Positions 1-11,318 of a DNA stretch of 64,000 nucleotides are shown here, in pieces. Both the position numbers and the translations under genes were made by a program. The stretch's first letter is position 1. Every line of letters starts with the position of its first letter. The stretch is from Diplodia intermedia (taxonomy: Eukaryota; Ascomycota; Dothideomycetes; Botryosphaeriales; Botryosphaeriaceae). The notes under the pieces are model-generated. The model did not search any database. It was not told the DNA's origin and was given only the letters and a program-made list of their open reading frames with translations. Where the stretch lies: NCBI GenBank assembly GCA_021495925.1, contig JAKEKT010000010.1, forward strand, positions 124,001 to 188,000, written 5' to 3'.

Positions 1-2
1 AA

Positions 3-2111
3 AACTGGTGGGCCCAATCAAGTAGATGGCTATTGTCGCGGCCATCTCGGAGACACCGGCGGATGCTGCTCGGGGGTGGCAACCTTTCAGCCGCCGGTCA
101 GGACTTCCAACATGGCATCCCATTTGCAAGGGACACTCGCTGGGATAATCTTCACTGCCGTCTGGTTCAATCGTCCCTCGTCAACCGCCCTGGCGCCCAC
201 GTCGAGTACAAGTGCATTCCATCTGCCGAAAACGACGTTCGCGGCATCTGCGAACTGCTTGAAATCCCTGGCCACGAGGCCGCCGTTCTTGAGTCTGGTT
301 TGAATAAGCGGAAACAACCGATCCGCGGGGAGACTGGTAGCAAGTCCATCATTGGATGTCTAGAAACGGAAAGAAACCTACGAGTCGAGTATTTCGTGGA
401 TGGCCAAGTCCTGGAGCTTCGGGTTGGGCAACACCTCTTGCATCGTGAAGAAGGAGTAAATATATGGTCATATCTCAAGCATCTGATCGAATTGACTCAC
501 GTTACACAAGGGCCCGCAGACTCGCCGTTTTGGGGCGGATTGATAGGGTTCGTGTCATACGAAGCCGGACTGGAGACCATTGATGTCAAACCAACCCCGG
601 ATCCCAACGCAAGGAAGTTTCGCCAGCCCGATCTCGCCTTCGTTTTCGTCACGCGAAGCATCATCGTCGACCATATTTCTCACAGGATATACATTCAGAG
701 CATTCGAGATGGCGATGGGAGCTGGGTCCAGTCAACGTCTCGGAAACTCAGCACCCTGACATCTCACCCACCGCCAAAACCCGCCGCCAACCTTTCATCC
801 AACCTCAAAGAGTCATCCGTCTCCATCCCCCTCAGCAACTCCTACGAAAACAAGGTCCGCGCCTGCCAGGAGTCCATCCGCGCCGGCGACTCCTACGAAC
901 TCTGCCTCACCTCGCAAACCACCATCCGCCTCCCCCGCACATCTTCCTCCACCTTCGCCTGGCACCTCTACACCCGTCTCCGCCATCTCAACCCCGCCCC
1001 CTTCGGCGGTTACATCCGCCTCGGCCCGCGCGGTTCCGGCATCGACATCCTCAGCAGCAGCCCCGAACGTTTTCTCTCTTGGACGCGACAGGGGCGCTGC
1101 CAATACCGGCCCATCAAGGGCACAGTCCAAAAAAAGGACGGTGTGACGCGAGCAGATGCCGACCGCATCCTCAGCAGCTCCAAGGAGCGTGCCGAGAACC
1201 TGATGATTGTGGATCTCGTACGGCACGACCTGCACGGCGTGGTGGGCGCGGGCAACGTACGCGTCAGCAAGCTGATGGGCGTCGAGGAGTACGAGACGGT
1301 GTTCCAGCTGGTCAGTGTTATTGAGGGCGACTTGACGGGGCGGTGGGCGGAAGAGGAGAGGGAGCAGGAGGAGGTGCTACTGTTGCGGGGACTGCAGCAG
1401 CAGGGACTGCAGCAGGGCGTGGTCGGCTCAGGGACAGCTGCTCCTACCATCATCGGCAATCCTGAAGACTCATCGGAAAACTCGGACCACCCCGCCAGCA
1501 CGGCAGCATCGTCGCAGACGTCCTCGCTCGCCCCTTCACCCTGCCCGTCTCCCTGCCCCGGCATTTCCGCCTCGCATCCCCTCCATCACTCGTCCTCCAC
1601 AAAACTGCCCCCCAGACTCCGCCGCGAGGCAGCAGCACAAGCACAATCCTTCCATCACCACGAGGGAGACGACGACGACTACGACGCCGCCGCCGAAGAA
1701 GAAGGAGAAGGAAAAGAAGAACCCGGACACACCGCCACCAAAACAGCAGCAACCGGCATCGCCATCCTCCACGCCTCACTCCCACCGGGCTCCATGACCG
1801 GCGCGCCCAAGAAGCGCTCGTGCGAGCTCCTGCACGCCATCGAAGAGCGCGAACCTCGCGGCGTCTACTCGGGCGTACTGGGCTACCTGGATGTCGGCGG
1901 CGGGGGCGACTTCGCCGTCGTCATCAGGACGGCTTGGCGGTGGGATGGGGAGGGGGTAGAGGAAGGGGAAGAAGGAGAGAGAAGGGAGGTCTGGAGGGTC
2001 GGTGCGGGTGGGGCGGTGACGGCGCAGAGTACACCCGAGGGCGAGTATGCCGAGATGGTGGTGAAGTTGGAGAGTGCATTGGGCGTGTTTGATGCGCGGG
2101 TGGATGTTTGA
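3..2111 (+). CDS. Para-aminobenzoate (aminodeoxychorismate) synthase, 3' part
   Basis: The reading frame is already open at base 3, so the 5' end lies outside the window. The visible part is the chorismate-binding component I domain, which aminates chorismate to 4-amino-4-deoxychorismate for folate synthesis. Visible motifs are AGDSYELCLT, PIKGT (near 1110), SSKERAENLMIVDLVRHDL, PPGSMTGAPKKRS (near 1780) and VYSGVLGYLD. The lysine in PIKGT is typical of PabB-type enzymes, where anthranilate synthases usually carry alanine, so PABA synthase fits better than TrpE. In fungi this domain is normally fused behind a glutamine amidotransferase; the NWW at the very start could be the end of that domain, but this is inference. 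Between the VSVIEGDL and SLPPGSMTGAP blocks lies an extra low-complexity segment of roughly 125 residues. The gene ends with TGA at 2111. Confidence 0.9.
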   Translation, partial: NWWAQSSRWLLSRPSRRHRRMLLGGGNLSAAGQDFQHGIPFARDTRWDNLHCRLVQSSLVNRPGAHVEYKCIPSAENDVRGICELLEIPGHEAAVLESGLNKRKQPIRGETGSKSIIGCLETERNLRVEYFVDGQVLELRVGQHLLHREEGVNIWSYLKHLIELTHVTQGPADSPFWGGLIGFVSYEAGLETIDVKPTPDPNARKFRQPDLAFVFVTRSIIVDHISHRIYIQSIRDGDGSWVQSTSRKLSTLTSHPPPKPAANLSSNLKESSVSIPLSNSYENKVRACQESIRAGDSYELCLTSQTTIRLPRTSSSTFAWHLYTRLRHLNPAPFGGYIRLGPRGSGIDILSSSPERFLSWTRQGRCQYRPIKGTVQKKDGVTRADADRILSSSKERAENLMIVDLVRHDLHGVVGAGNVRVSKLMGVEEYETVFQLVSVIEGDLTGRWAEEEREQEEVLLLRGLQQQGLQQGVVGSGTAAPTIIGNPEDSSENSDHPASTAASSQTSSLAPSPCPSPCPGISASHPLHHSSSTKLPPRLRREAAAQAQSFHHHEGDDDDYDAAAEEEGEGKEEPGHTATKTAATGIAILHASLPPGSMTGAPKKRSCELLHAIEEREPRGVYSGVLGYLDVGGGGDFAVVIRTAWRWDGEGVEEGEEGERREVWRVGAGGAVTAQSTPEGEYAEMVVKLESALGVFDARVDV

Positions 2112-2516
2112 TGATGCTGAGCTTGCATTTCTCTGGTTTTTGTTCACCTCGACATTTTTTTTTTTTTTTTTGGTGGGGGAAATCGGACCTGGTGGGATGA
2201 ATTTCGAGTGAGGGGCGATCTTGCTTTCTTCTCCTTTTATGTGAAAATTTCGGGGGGATTTTGGAGTGTTCAACAGCAAAAGCATGGAATTGGGTCATTG
2301 GAATGGATTTCGTGGAGCTCAACGCTCGCACGAAGAACATGGTCATACGGTAACGTAAACAGTTCAATATTTTTTTGGATCCTTTTGATGAAAGAACGCG
2401 GTCGCTGTTCTGATCAAAGGAGGCGTCATATGCGCACTCAGTTATATACATTATCACTAAACAGTATTTTACAGGACTTCTCTACTTTCATCCACATCAT
2501 GAACACACTTCCAACC
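2112..2516. other. Convergent intergenic spacer with a poly-T tract
   Basis: This spacer lies between the 3' ends of the PABA synthase gene and the secreted hydrolase gene. It begins with an uninterrupted T run at about 2154-2170 followed by a G-rich stretch, and is otherwise AT-richer than its flanks. I see no gene in it. It probably holds the 3' UTRs and polyadenylation signals of both genes. Confidence 0.6.
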
Positions 2517-3701
2517 TTAGAAGCCAGCGCTCTCCAAAAAGTCATGAGCAGCAGCGAACGTCTCATTCGAAGAGTAGTGGAAGTTCAGGGCGTGGCCAGT
2601 GTTCGCAATCTCCTGGAAGCGGTAATCCGCGTTGGGGAACAGGCGCGCCGTCTTCTCGCCATAGCCGGTGCAATCGCCCTCGGCCAGCAGCGGCAGAGCC
2701 AGGGCGCAGAAGAACTGGTCCTTGTGGCCGGTCAGGACGAGGACGGGGCCGGCGTAGTCCGCGGCGACGTCGTTGACGAAGGCGGTGCTGACGGCCTCGC
2801 CGAGGGTGAAGGTCTGGCGGTTCCCGTAGTCGGACCCGACGACGGCGGCGTCCCACTCGGACGGCGTGTTGGTGAAGGCGAGGCCGCGCGCGCCCGACTC
2901 GGAGGACATGAGCTGGTAGCCCGGCCGGGGCAGGAGGGCGGCGAAGCGGGCGGGGTCGACGAGGGCGGCGGGGGCGCCGCGCGAGGTGACGAGGAAGCCC
3001 GGGATGGCCTGCTTGATCTCGCCCGTGTAGCCCGTCAGCAGCACGGCGTCGACGTCGCGCGGGTAGCGCGCGGCCAGCGTGTTGCCGATGAGCGAGCCGA
3101 ACGAGTGGCCGACGTAGGCGACGCGGGCGAAGGCGCGGTCGACGCCGGCGATGCCGCCGGCGCGCAGCGCCTGGGCGACTTGGTGCACGATCTCGACGTG
3201 GGCCGGCTTCTGCACGACGGCGACGGGGTCGGGGCGGTCCGAGGCGCCGGCGCCCAGGCGGTCGATGGCCAGCACGGGGTAGCCCTGCTGCGAGGCGTGC
3301 GCGATCCACGAGTAGCGCTCGACGTCGTCGACGCCGCCCGTCCAGTAGTGGCGGTCGTAGCCGATGCCGTGCACCAGCAGCTGCACGCTGTCCGACCGCC
3401 CGGCCACCTGCGCCTCGGGCTCGCAGAAGAGGCCGGCGATGTTGTAGGTGCCGTTGACCACGGCCAGCTGCAGCTCGTTGCCCACGCCGTTGAGCAGCCC
3501 CTCGACGCCGCCCGGCGTCAGGCTGGCCCCGCTGAGCCCGTCGACGAGGTACTGCGGGACCGCGTGGTTCTCGGCCGTGATGGTGACGGAGAGGTTGACT
3601 TCGGAGCACGTCGGGCCGCGCTTCGACATGGTCGTGGGCGCGCCGTTGACGCCCAGGCCGGCCGTGGCCAGGAGGAAGACGGTGGTGGTGAGCGAAGGCA
3701 T
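2517..3701 (-). CDS. Secreted alpha/beta-hydrolase
   Basis: A single-exon gene for 394 residues. The N-terminus is a classic signal peptide: a short polar start, then a hydrophobic run ending near Gly20-Ala21. The alpha/beta-hydrolase pattern is complete: an oxyanion-hole HG at residues 111-112, nucleophile elbow GHSFGS with Ser200, acid Asp328 after a hydrophobic strand (VLVLTGHKD), and His370 in NTGHALNF. The substrate cannot be read from the sequence; esterase, lipase or peptidase-like activity outside the cell is possible. The coding region is much more GC-rich than the flanks, which creates long open frames on the opposite strand. The ATG at 3701 is the only one that gives the signal peptide. 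Confidence 0.85.
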   Translation of the reverse strand: MPSLTTTVFLLATAGLGVNGAPTTMSKRGPTCSEVNLSVTITAENHAVPQYLVDGLSGASLTPGGVEGLLNGVGNELQLAVVNGTYNIAGLFCEPEAQVAGRSDSVQLLVHGIGYDRHYWTGGVDDVERYSWIAHASQQGYPVLAIDRLGAGASDRPDPVAVVQKPAHVEIVHQVAQALRAGGIAGVDRAFARVAYVGHSFGSLIGNTLAARYPRDVDAVLLTGYTGEIKQAIPGFLVTSRGAPAALVDPARFAALLPRPGYQLMSSESGARGLAFTNTPSEWDAAVVGSDYGNRQTFTLGEAVSTAFVNDVAADYAGPVLVLTGHKDQFFCALALPLLAEGDCTGYGEKTARLFPNADYRFQEIANTGHALNFHYSSNETFAAAHDFLESAGF

Positions 3702-5087
3702 CTTGGACTAAGCGAATGGATGAAGGATGAAGCCTTGTGATTCTACGCTACGACGAGCCATGGTCGTTTTTAAGGGCCAACAGTCGTTGAGTGTGCTGCT
3801 GCGTACGGTAAATGAAGATATACAAGAAGTGCGGGAGCTAGGACCGGCCCACGCCCCGGAAGCAGCACCGGCAGTGCGGACGGGAGCGATGGTACTGGAT
3901 GCTCGAGTCGTGATGGTGCCAAAAGGAGCAGTGCTCGACACCGCGGATCCCTCTTCTCATCAGCCTCGTTGATCAACACCATCCAGCAACGCCCCATCCC
4001 AAACACACGTATCCGCCATTGCGTGGAAAGGAAAAGGAACAAGAGCAAAGTCGAGGAAAGACCAGTGATGACTAATGAAAGCGGCAAAGGTGCCATCGCA
4101 GTGGAGAGCTGGACCGCTCGCGCCGTGACGTCTGGATCTACAAGTGACAGGCCGAGGTACGATTCGTGATCGACATTGTAGGTGGATCAGTGGGCTTGTT
4201 GGACGATTCCCGAGCCCAGCCGAGCCCATCCTTGACGGCGCAAGCCAATCAGAGCCCGTCTCCCGGCCGAGGCACATCGCAAGCAATAAAGGCGTCTTGC
4301 ATTAGCCTCGAAGCTCACGGCCATTGCGCGTAAGGTGGTAAGGCGTGGGAACGTGAAGTTGGGCTGGATGCCGTTGCCTTTGAACACGTCCTGGGCTACC
4401 CCTTGCGCTAGTGGGAACCGGGCTTCGGATTTGCCGGGGCTATCAGGTAAGTAGCGTCCCAGTTTAGGCAGTGTCGATGCTGCCTTCCGTTTGGGGAAAG
4501 CCTCCAACGAAGACGTTTGCGGCCGCAGAGAGAACCGCCCTCTTCTGTGCAATCGACTTGTCAATCGCCGGATCCTACCCGCCCCACGCTTACTATGCAC
4601 ATGGTGAGGGTTGTCCGAACGGCCTGCTGCTTCTGCATCACTTGCTGCTGTGTCGTTTGCTTGGGTCTGTCTAAGCTATGTTGCAAACCTTGCGCACGCC
4701 GAAGTCGGGAGAAGCGGTAGCTCTTTGACACCAGTCACTGACGAAACCACGCTGACGAGTGCACATGAAGGTTGTCGAAGCATCTGCTGGATCTGGACGC
4801 TTCCTCGGTGCCGCTCCAACAGCATGACTGTACGGCTGATGCAGTTCTCCGTGTCAGCGAGCACGGCAACACATGAGCCTACCTCCTGCCTCATAGGCGT
4901 CGTCGCAACTTCCAAACGCCGAACATCCAATGCCAGCACATCGCCATCATCGCCTCAGATGCTTGTCTGCCATTCTTCTCCCTCATCCATCCTTACCCAC
5001 GGAACGTCTTCATCTCCTCTGCCGAGGGGCGTGCAGGTCGCGCCAATCGATCCTCTCCTTGCCAGAAGCTTACCTGCCCTCCTCGTT
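3702..5087. other. Intergenic region, no supported gene
   Basis: About 1.4 kb lie between the start of the secreted hydrolase (minus strand) and the first good ATG of the next plus-strand gene. Open frames here are short, start mostly at non-ATG codons and show no family pattern. It must contain the hydrolase promoter and, if the next gene is real, its promoter or 5' UTR. Confidence 0.5.
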
Positions 5088-5807
5088 ATGTCCCGTCCGA
5101 TGCCTCTCTCCATTGACACGCACTCCTCCCCAACGGCCACTGTATCTACGCCGTCGCTCTACAGCACCCCGCCAAGCTCGCAACAACATCCGCCCAGACC
5201 CTCGAGCGCGCACAGCAACGGCGACGGTAGCCACCGCGACCCGTCCATCAGCAATCTCTCTCTTCCCTCTGAAAGCAAGAGCCGCACATCATCACGTCTC
5301 TACCACCGCTTCCGCTCCCGCCACGAACTCTTCCCGACCCACCCTCGCGCATCATCCGACTCTCTATACGTCCACGTGGAGCATGGCCGCAGGCGCAGTA
5401 GTCGGGAACAGCACCACCACCACCGCTTCCGCCACGCCTTCAAGACGAGGCTCCATACCCCACCCAGCAGTCCCACCGCCGTCGACGGAGGAGCAGACAT
5501 GGAAGCAACAGCAGCAGGTTCCACGACTCCATCGAACAGCGCCCACGCTCCTTCTACCACCACCACCGATCGAGAACCAATGTCCTTCCTGCGACAGCGG
5601 CGACGACACCGCCACCATCAACACCGAGAACGACAACACTCCACTCGCCGCGAGCGCATAGGGGCGCGCCTACGCGGCACCGACGGGTCTCTTCTGCACA
5701 AAGTCATCGTGGTGCCGGTGTTGATATTGCTGGCTGTGCCGGCGGCGGTGCTGACCTGTCCCATATGCGTCTTCGTCGTCGTCAGGAACAGTTTTCAGGC
5801 CGAGTAA
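5088..5807 (+). CDS. Hypothetical basic protein with a C-terminal membrane segment
   Basis: From the ATG at 5088 the frame gives 239 residues. The first two thirds are Ser/Thr/Pro/His/Arg-rich and look disordered, with clusters such as HHHHRFRH and RQRRRHRHHQHRERQ. The last 35 residues hold one strongly hydrophobic stretch (VPVLILLAVPAAVLTCPICVF) followed by a short tail, as in a tail-anchored protein. I do not recognise a family. The frame stays open upstream to about 4611, so an ATG near 4960 is an alternative start. GTAAGC overlaps the stop codon and could instead be a splice donor, which would extend the C-terminus. Whether this gene is expressed is uncertain. Confidence 0.45.
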   Translation: MSRPMPLSIDTHSSPTATVSTPSLYSTPPSSQQHPPRPSSAHSNGDGSHRDPSISNLSLPSESKSRTSSRLYHRFRSRHELFPTHPRASSDSLYVHVEHGRRRSSREQHHHHRFRHAFKTRLHTPPSSPTAVDGGADMEATAAGSTTPSNSAHAPSTTTTDREPMSFLRQRRRHRHHQHRERQHSTRRERIGARLRGTDGSLLHKVIVVPVLILLAVPAAVLTCPICVFVVVRNSFQAE

Positions 5808-6823
5808 GCCAAGCTACCTTTCCCCTCCCCTCCCCTCGTTCTTTGTACTCTACGAAACGGCTGCTTTGCGATCCAAAACCTTCTCTGCTGACGATCATCC
5901 GAACTGGACATCAGACGAGAAACGCGTATATACCACTCGGCATGCCGAAGACAAGGCCACAAGCCGCATCCGGCCTGGGTGCCGCCGTCGTGCAGAGGTT
6001 GCGTGTTCAGTTAGTAGCAGAGGTCAGTCCACAACAAAAGGGCGTCACTGGTGGTGGTGGCGGCCGCCGCGGTGCACCAGGAGCAGCGGACCTATGATGG
6101 AGGGCAACGGAAGAGAAAAGGAGGACAAGGAAATCAGGAACCTGGTGGTATATATAAGGAATTACAGAGAACCACTTTCTCGCTTTGCAAGACCGTTTCT
6201 TCCCCCGCCCGTTTGCTTCATGATGCTTTGCTGCTGTTACAGAAGGAACTCCTCCATTGCTACATGGCAAGGGAAGGTGGCTACCAACAACCACCTCCCT
6301 GCCGTGTGTTCTGAAAAGCGCTCTCGCTATGCTATGTAATTTCCTTTCAAAACGAATAAAGTTTCGCGCGATGACCATAACTTCGGACGAGAGATTCTTT
6401 ACTTCCCTCGATCCGAAGGAACCAAAAAAACAGAAGGAGGAAGGTAACAGAACGGGGGAAAGAAAATGAAAAGGCCTCAAGAAGACGCGTATGAGTGAAT
6501 TACAGAGGTAGTGACTTGGGAGCTTGAGGATTCTCCCGACAAAGGAAAATTATCGCGCTTTCCGGTCCAATAGAGGAAAGAAAAATCGCTGTCGACGAGT
6601 ACTCCGCTCTTCACGGGATGAAGATGCGGGAGAGATTAATGAGCAAGCATCGGTTCCATTCGAATGAACGAAAGGAAGCAACGATGCCGCGAAGAAACGG
6701 TATGAGTTGAGAGGTCGTTCCCAAGCATGAACAGAACGAAGAATAACTTCGACTCGTTTACTTGCTCGAGAGGAACTCGACAGCCTAATGAAAACGTGGG
6801 TATCAGTCGGGCTATCCCTCTAC
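5808..6823. other. Intergenic region, no supported gene
   Basis: This region holds the 3' side of the hypothetical membrane protein gene and of the EDE1-like gene. A CCCCT-rich pyrimidine stretch sits at about 5819-5840. I see no convincing coding frame or RNA gene. Confidence 0.5.
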
Positions 6824-9800
6824 TCATATCTTGTCTTCACGGCATACCTTGTTAATGTCATAATCGAACTTCTCTAGCGCAGCTAGAGCATCGCCTCTCT
6901 GGTAGCCCATACCCGTCAGGTTCTTCAGAATCGGGTCGTCATGCTCGGTGCCGGCGCTCAGTGCCCTGGCTAGATGTGGCTTCTCACCCTCATCACCAGA
7001 TGTCGGTTGCTCGGGTGCGCCCAGCATTTGGCTGTTGTCTGTGGTCTGAGGCGCAGTGTTGCCACCGGCTGAAGGCGCTGGCTGGCTATCAGACAGACCT
7101 GAGAAGATGGCGTCCCAATCGTGACTGGAGGCGGCACCGCTAGCCGTGGCAGGCTTGGAAGAGGCGAAGCTCTGGGTGAGATGTTCAAAGTCCGAGAATG
7201 AGTCTTCAGCATGGTTCTTGCTGGCGTTGTTAGTCGGGGTGGCCTGGCTGGCCATTGTGTTGCTCTTGCTGGCAGCAGGGCTATCAAAGACCGGGTTGAA
7301 CTCATCCAGACCCTCATGGTGGCTCGAGCCAAACAAGTCATCGTCATCGTGGGCGTTGGTGTCATCCTTGGCTTCAGCAAGATCGTCGAATCCGGCATCG
7401 AAATCATCGCCGAAGGATTGCTTGCCGGGCGCCTGGTTCGCGGGCGAAGCCGCCTTGTCCGTGGATGGGTAAGATTGCGCGGAGTGGTAAGCATCTGAAG
7501 GCACTGTTGACGAAGGCGTGTTAGCATTCGAGGTCGATCCAGGAGAAAAGGGGCCGGTGGCTGGAGCCTTTCCAGCAGCGCTGGAACCTCCAAAGAGGGT
7601 TTGGCCAGGGGTGAGCACAGGCGAACTGAAGGTCTTCTCTGGGGATTGCGATCCAGACTGGGCCGTGGGATCCTGACGAGAAGGCAGCAGTCCGCCGAAC
7701 TCGGGCGGGAAGGAGTCAGATCCTCTGGCACCGCTACGGCTGCCGGTGGTCTGCTCGTAGGTAGGGGGTGGCTTTTGGGCGTTGGGAGTGGGAAGGTTGC
7801 TAGTGTCGCGGGAGAAAGGATTACCTGGGTCTCCCGTGCCTTCGGGACCGCTCGTGGCCGGCGCTGGGACTGCTTCGTCGCGCTTGGCCTGAGGCGAAGA
7901 AGGGGCAAAGTTGTCATCGAAGCCATGTTCGCTGTTACTCTCGCTGTCATCATCATTACCCAGATTCTCAATCGGAGGGAACTCTTGGTTGAACTTGTTT
8001 GCCGAACCAACGGATCCGTTAAAGGATGACCCGGTGTTTTGTCTTTCTTGGAATTGCTTGCCGGAACCGAAGCCAGCAAAGGCCGCGTCAAAGTCGGCCT
8101 TGGCCGTAGATCCCTGACGCTGGGGCTGAGAGCCGAAGGGATCAGACCTAGGGAAGCTGAAGCTGCCCTTGCTGCGGTCGCTCATGGCGCTTTGGCCAGT
8201 AGCTTCAGGCTGCAGAGGTGTGCTAACTTCAGGGAAAGAACCAGGCATATCGACAGACGTTGAGGGAGGGCCGAAGGACTGGAAAGTATCCTTACGCTCC
8301 ACACCACTTGCAGACCGGGCAGCGTCACTGACGTGGCTGGCGGCGGGCGAAGAAGTGAAGTTGCGGTTGAAGGGCGGGCCGAACTCGGGCGCGGATGTGT
8401 CCTTGGTGGGCTCAGCAGATGCCGAAGGAGAGCCAGGAGCGTTTGTTGGAGTCTCATTTCCAGCAGTGCCGAACCTGCTGGCCGGCGGAGCAGCCTTGAT
8501 CGAGGAGCTGAAGGAGCCCTGACGCGCAGCCCCTTCACGAATGGGTAGGATGCTGGAGGAAAATTGGCGAGACTCCGGCGGTGCGGGAGGTTCGCCAACA
8601 CGCGGCGACTCGTGGTACTGCGAGAGAGGGGGCGAAGTGGAGGGCGTGGGAACGCCTGGCTCGGAGGACTGGACAGACTGCCCGGACGGCGCAGAGAAAG
8701 CAGGCACGGTCGTAGGCGCGCTGGGCTGGCCAGAAGAGATCGACGGGCCAAAGAAGTTGTCAAAGCTGGCCTGGCTAGCTTCACGGGAGAATCCGGAAGG
8801 AGACATGGTGTTTTCAGCGGGTTGAGGCGACCTTCTAAAGAAGGGATTAGTGCTATGGCTAGCATTCGAGGGCGCAGGGCTTCCAGCGGTAGGGGGGCCG
8901 GGAGTTGCTTCTGGGCTACGGTTGTAGCTTTCCTGAGCAGCCTTCGTCAGCTCACTCATTTCGTTCTTGAGCTTGTCACGCTCGCCCTCGTTCGTAGCAA
9001 GCTGCTTCTTGTTGATAGCAACCATGCCTTTCTGCTGACGCGCGTCCGAACGCATCTTGTCGAGTTGCGGCCGGAGCTGCCCAATTTCGGCGTTGGTCTG
9101 GCGGATGCGCTCCTTCAAGTTGGCGTTCTCACGCTGGTCGGCATCGAGAGCACTGGCAACTTGTTGGTGTTGGCTTGAGAGATCCTGGTAGGACCCTTCA
9201 ATCATAGCCATCTCTTGCTGGAGCTTCCTTGTCTCCTGGCGAGAGGCATTCAACCTCTCCTCCAGCTGCTTTACAATCTGAACTTCAGCCTCGTACTGGG
9301 ATCTGAACTGAGAGAGGCGCGTCTCCAGATCGCGCTTCTGGGCGCTTGTGGTGTTGAGTTCCGCTTCGGTTGAGGCCTTTCTGTTATGCGTCTCTTGCAT
9401 TTGTGTTCGCAGAGTGTTGATTTGGTTCGACATGTTTCCAAGCTCAGCACTCTCGTCCGTAAGCTTCTTGCTCTGTTCCTGATCGTTGTCGCCGAGGAGA
9501 TCATCCATCGCTGAGGGTTGCGGAGGCGCTGGACTGCGAGGTTGAGAGCCAGAACCACCAGTTCCCTGAGCAGTCAAGGTCTGACCGAAGGATGATGACG
9601 GCATGAAAGGCTTGAAGATGCTCGCGGGGTTCTGCGGAGTGGGCTGGAAAGTACCGCGCGAGGGAGATGCGGGAGAAGCCGCTCCGTTTCCGAACGGATC
9701 CTTGTTTACACCGAAGTTTGTAGCAGAGCCACCAGTAGACTGCGGCTGCACAGGCGGGGAAGCAGTAAAAGCGTCGAGGCCAAATAGATCTTCTGAAGCA

Positions 9801-11318
9801 GATTTAGGAGGAGGGACGGCAGGAGCAGCAGGAGCAGGGAATGAAGTGGCGGTGCCGAAAGTGGCAGGAGGTTGAGCCTGGGTCGGAGGCCTGGCATTGC
9901 TGCGCAACGAAGGGGGTACCAGAGCAGGCGGCAGAGAGGGTGGCAGAAACTGGACACCAGGCTTAGGCCGCTGCTGGCGGATTAGGTACATAGCAACTGC
10001 GAATTCATCCCGGTTGAGCTGGCCTTCAGAGTTTATGTCGGCCAGGTCCCAGATTGCTGCCAAAACCTCCTCTGGCAGCCCGGAATCACTAAAGAAGACA
10101 ACGGCCTGTTCGCCAGTAATGAAGCCACGACCCTGAGTATCAACCTTGCTGAATAGGTTATCATAAGATGACTTCTCCTGGGGCGTAATCAACCAGTCGT
10201 TGCCAGTAGGCTGGGCAGATTGCGGAGGAGTTGCAAACTGCGGCCTTCCGCTCAAAGGGCTCTGTGTACGGCCGGTATTCTGACCGCTGAACTGACGTGG
10301 AATGGGGCCTTGAGGACCACCGGGAGGGCGGATTGTAGGTCCGCGCCTAGATGCCGCCTCGTAAAGACCTGCAGGGAGAGAGGAAGGCAAGCCCTTCATA
10401 GCACCGCTGCTCAGGGACTGTATTAAGTGCATAGCGATAATGAACTCTGTAGTTCCCAGAGCGCCGCGCTGCTCCGTATCCGCAAGGGCCCAGATACGAC
10501 CAAGAGTCTCATTTGGTAGTCTCGCCTTCTCGAAGATGTTCTTGGCCGTTTCCCCTGTTGCCAGTCAGCATCTCTCCTTGCATGGGTGGAGTTATGGTGT
10601 ACCTGGAAGAACCCCATTCACTGCGCCCGACTTCTCAAAGAGTGCAGCATACTGTGCGGCGCGCTCGGGTGCCAACGGCGGCACGCGGATGGGACCGCTC
10701 ATCTGGGGCTGGATGGGACCGGGGGCAGCAGGTCCGGAAGGAGGCGAGCTGTCGAACTTGGGCAGCGGGCCAGCTGTTTACGTGTCAGTTTTCGCCTGCA
10801 GGGGTGCGGGATGCACTCACGTTGGAAAGCAAGCTCAGGAGTAGGCGCCTTGCCCGCCTGGAAGTGGCCGATGAGACGAAGCACTTGACAGAAGCCAGAT
10901 GAGGTCAGAAGGCCCCGGTTTTCTGTGTCCGCAATTTGCCATATCTGTGTGGCGCGACATAGCCTCAGTCAGCGGTCATCTGCTCTCGATTGCGGCGTGC
11001 TTATATGGTGTGGCGCATTGCGGTAGGCGACGGCAGAGACGCACCTCTCCCAGGATTTGCGGCGGCAGCTTCGTCCGCTCGAAGAACTTTACAGCGACCT
11101 CGCCAGTAACGACACCCATCTGCTCAGTGTCGGCCTGGCGGAAGAGCTCGCCGAACACGCGCTTCTCCTCCGGCGTGAGGTTGAGAGGGGTGTCTGTATG
11201 CGCGGCGCCAACAGTCAGCGGGAGGCTCCAGGCAACGATTGGGACGGGAGCGGCTAGCGGCATGCGGGAGGCGTGCGGGAGACTCACTCAGTTCCATGCT
11301 TTGCGATGGATCCGTCAT
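6824..11318 (-). CDS. EDE1: Ede1-like endocytic scaffold: three EH domains, coiled coil, UBA
   Basis: I read five exons (11318-11288, 11193-11045, 10944-10821, 10773-10603, 10554-6824), joining in phase to 1401 residues. The first exon is only 31 nt. EH domain 1 lies at about residues 15-100, EH2 at about 134-215 (ending IWALADTEQRGALGTTEF) and EH3 at about 280-355 (IWDLADINSEGQLNRDEF). A long coiled coil covers roughly 527-700. A Ser/Pro-rich tail with acidic DDLF-type patches follows. A C-terminal UBA domain (LTGMGYQRGDALAALEKF) starts near 1365. This order matches yeast Ede1 and is similar to Eps15. The family acts early in clathrin-mediated endocytosis, binding NPF-motif adaptors through the EH domains and ubiquitin through the UBA. 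Identity is firm; exon edges were read by eye. Confidence 0.93.

Noticed and set aside
2208..3740. A 510-residue plus-strand open frame across the secreted hydrolase
   Set aside because: It is Gly/Val/Asp/Arg-rich with no domain, and lies antisense to a clear alpha/beta-hydrolase with signal peptide. High GC in the real gene removes stop codons on the other strand.
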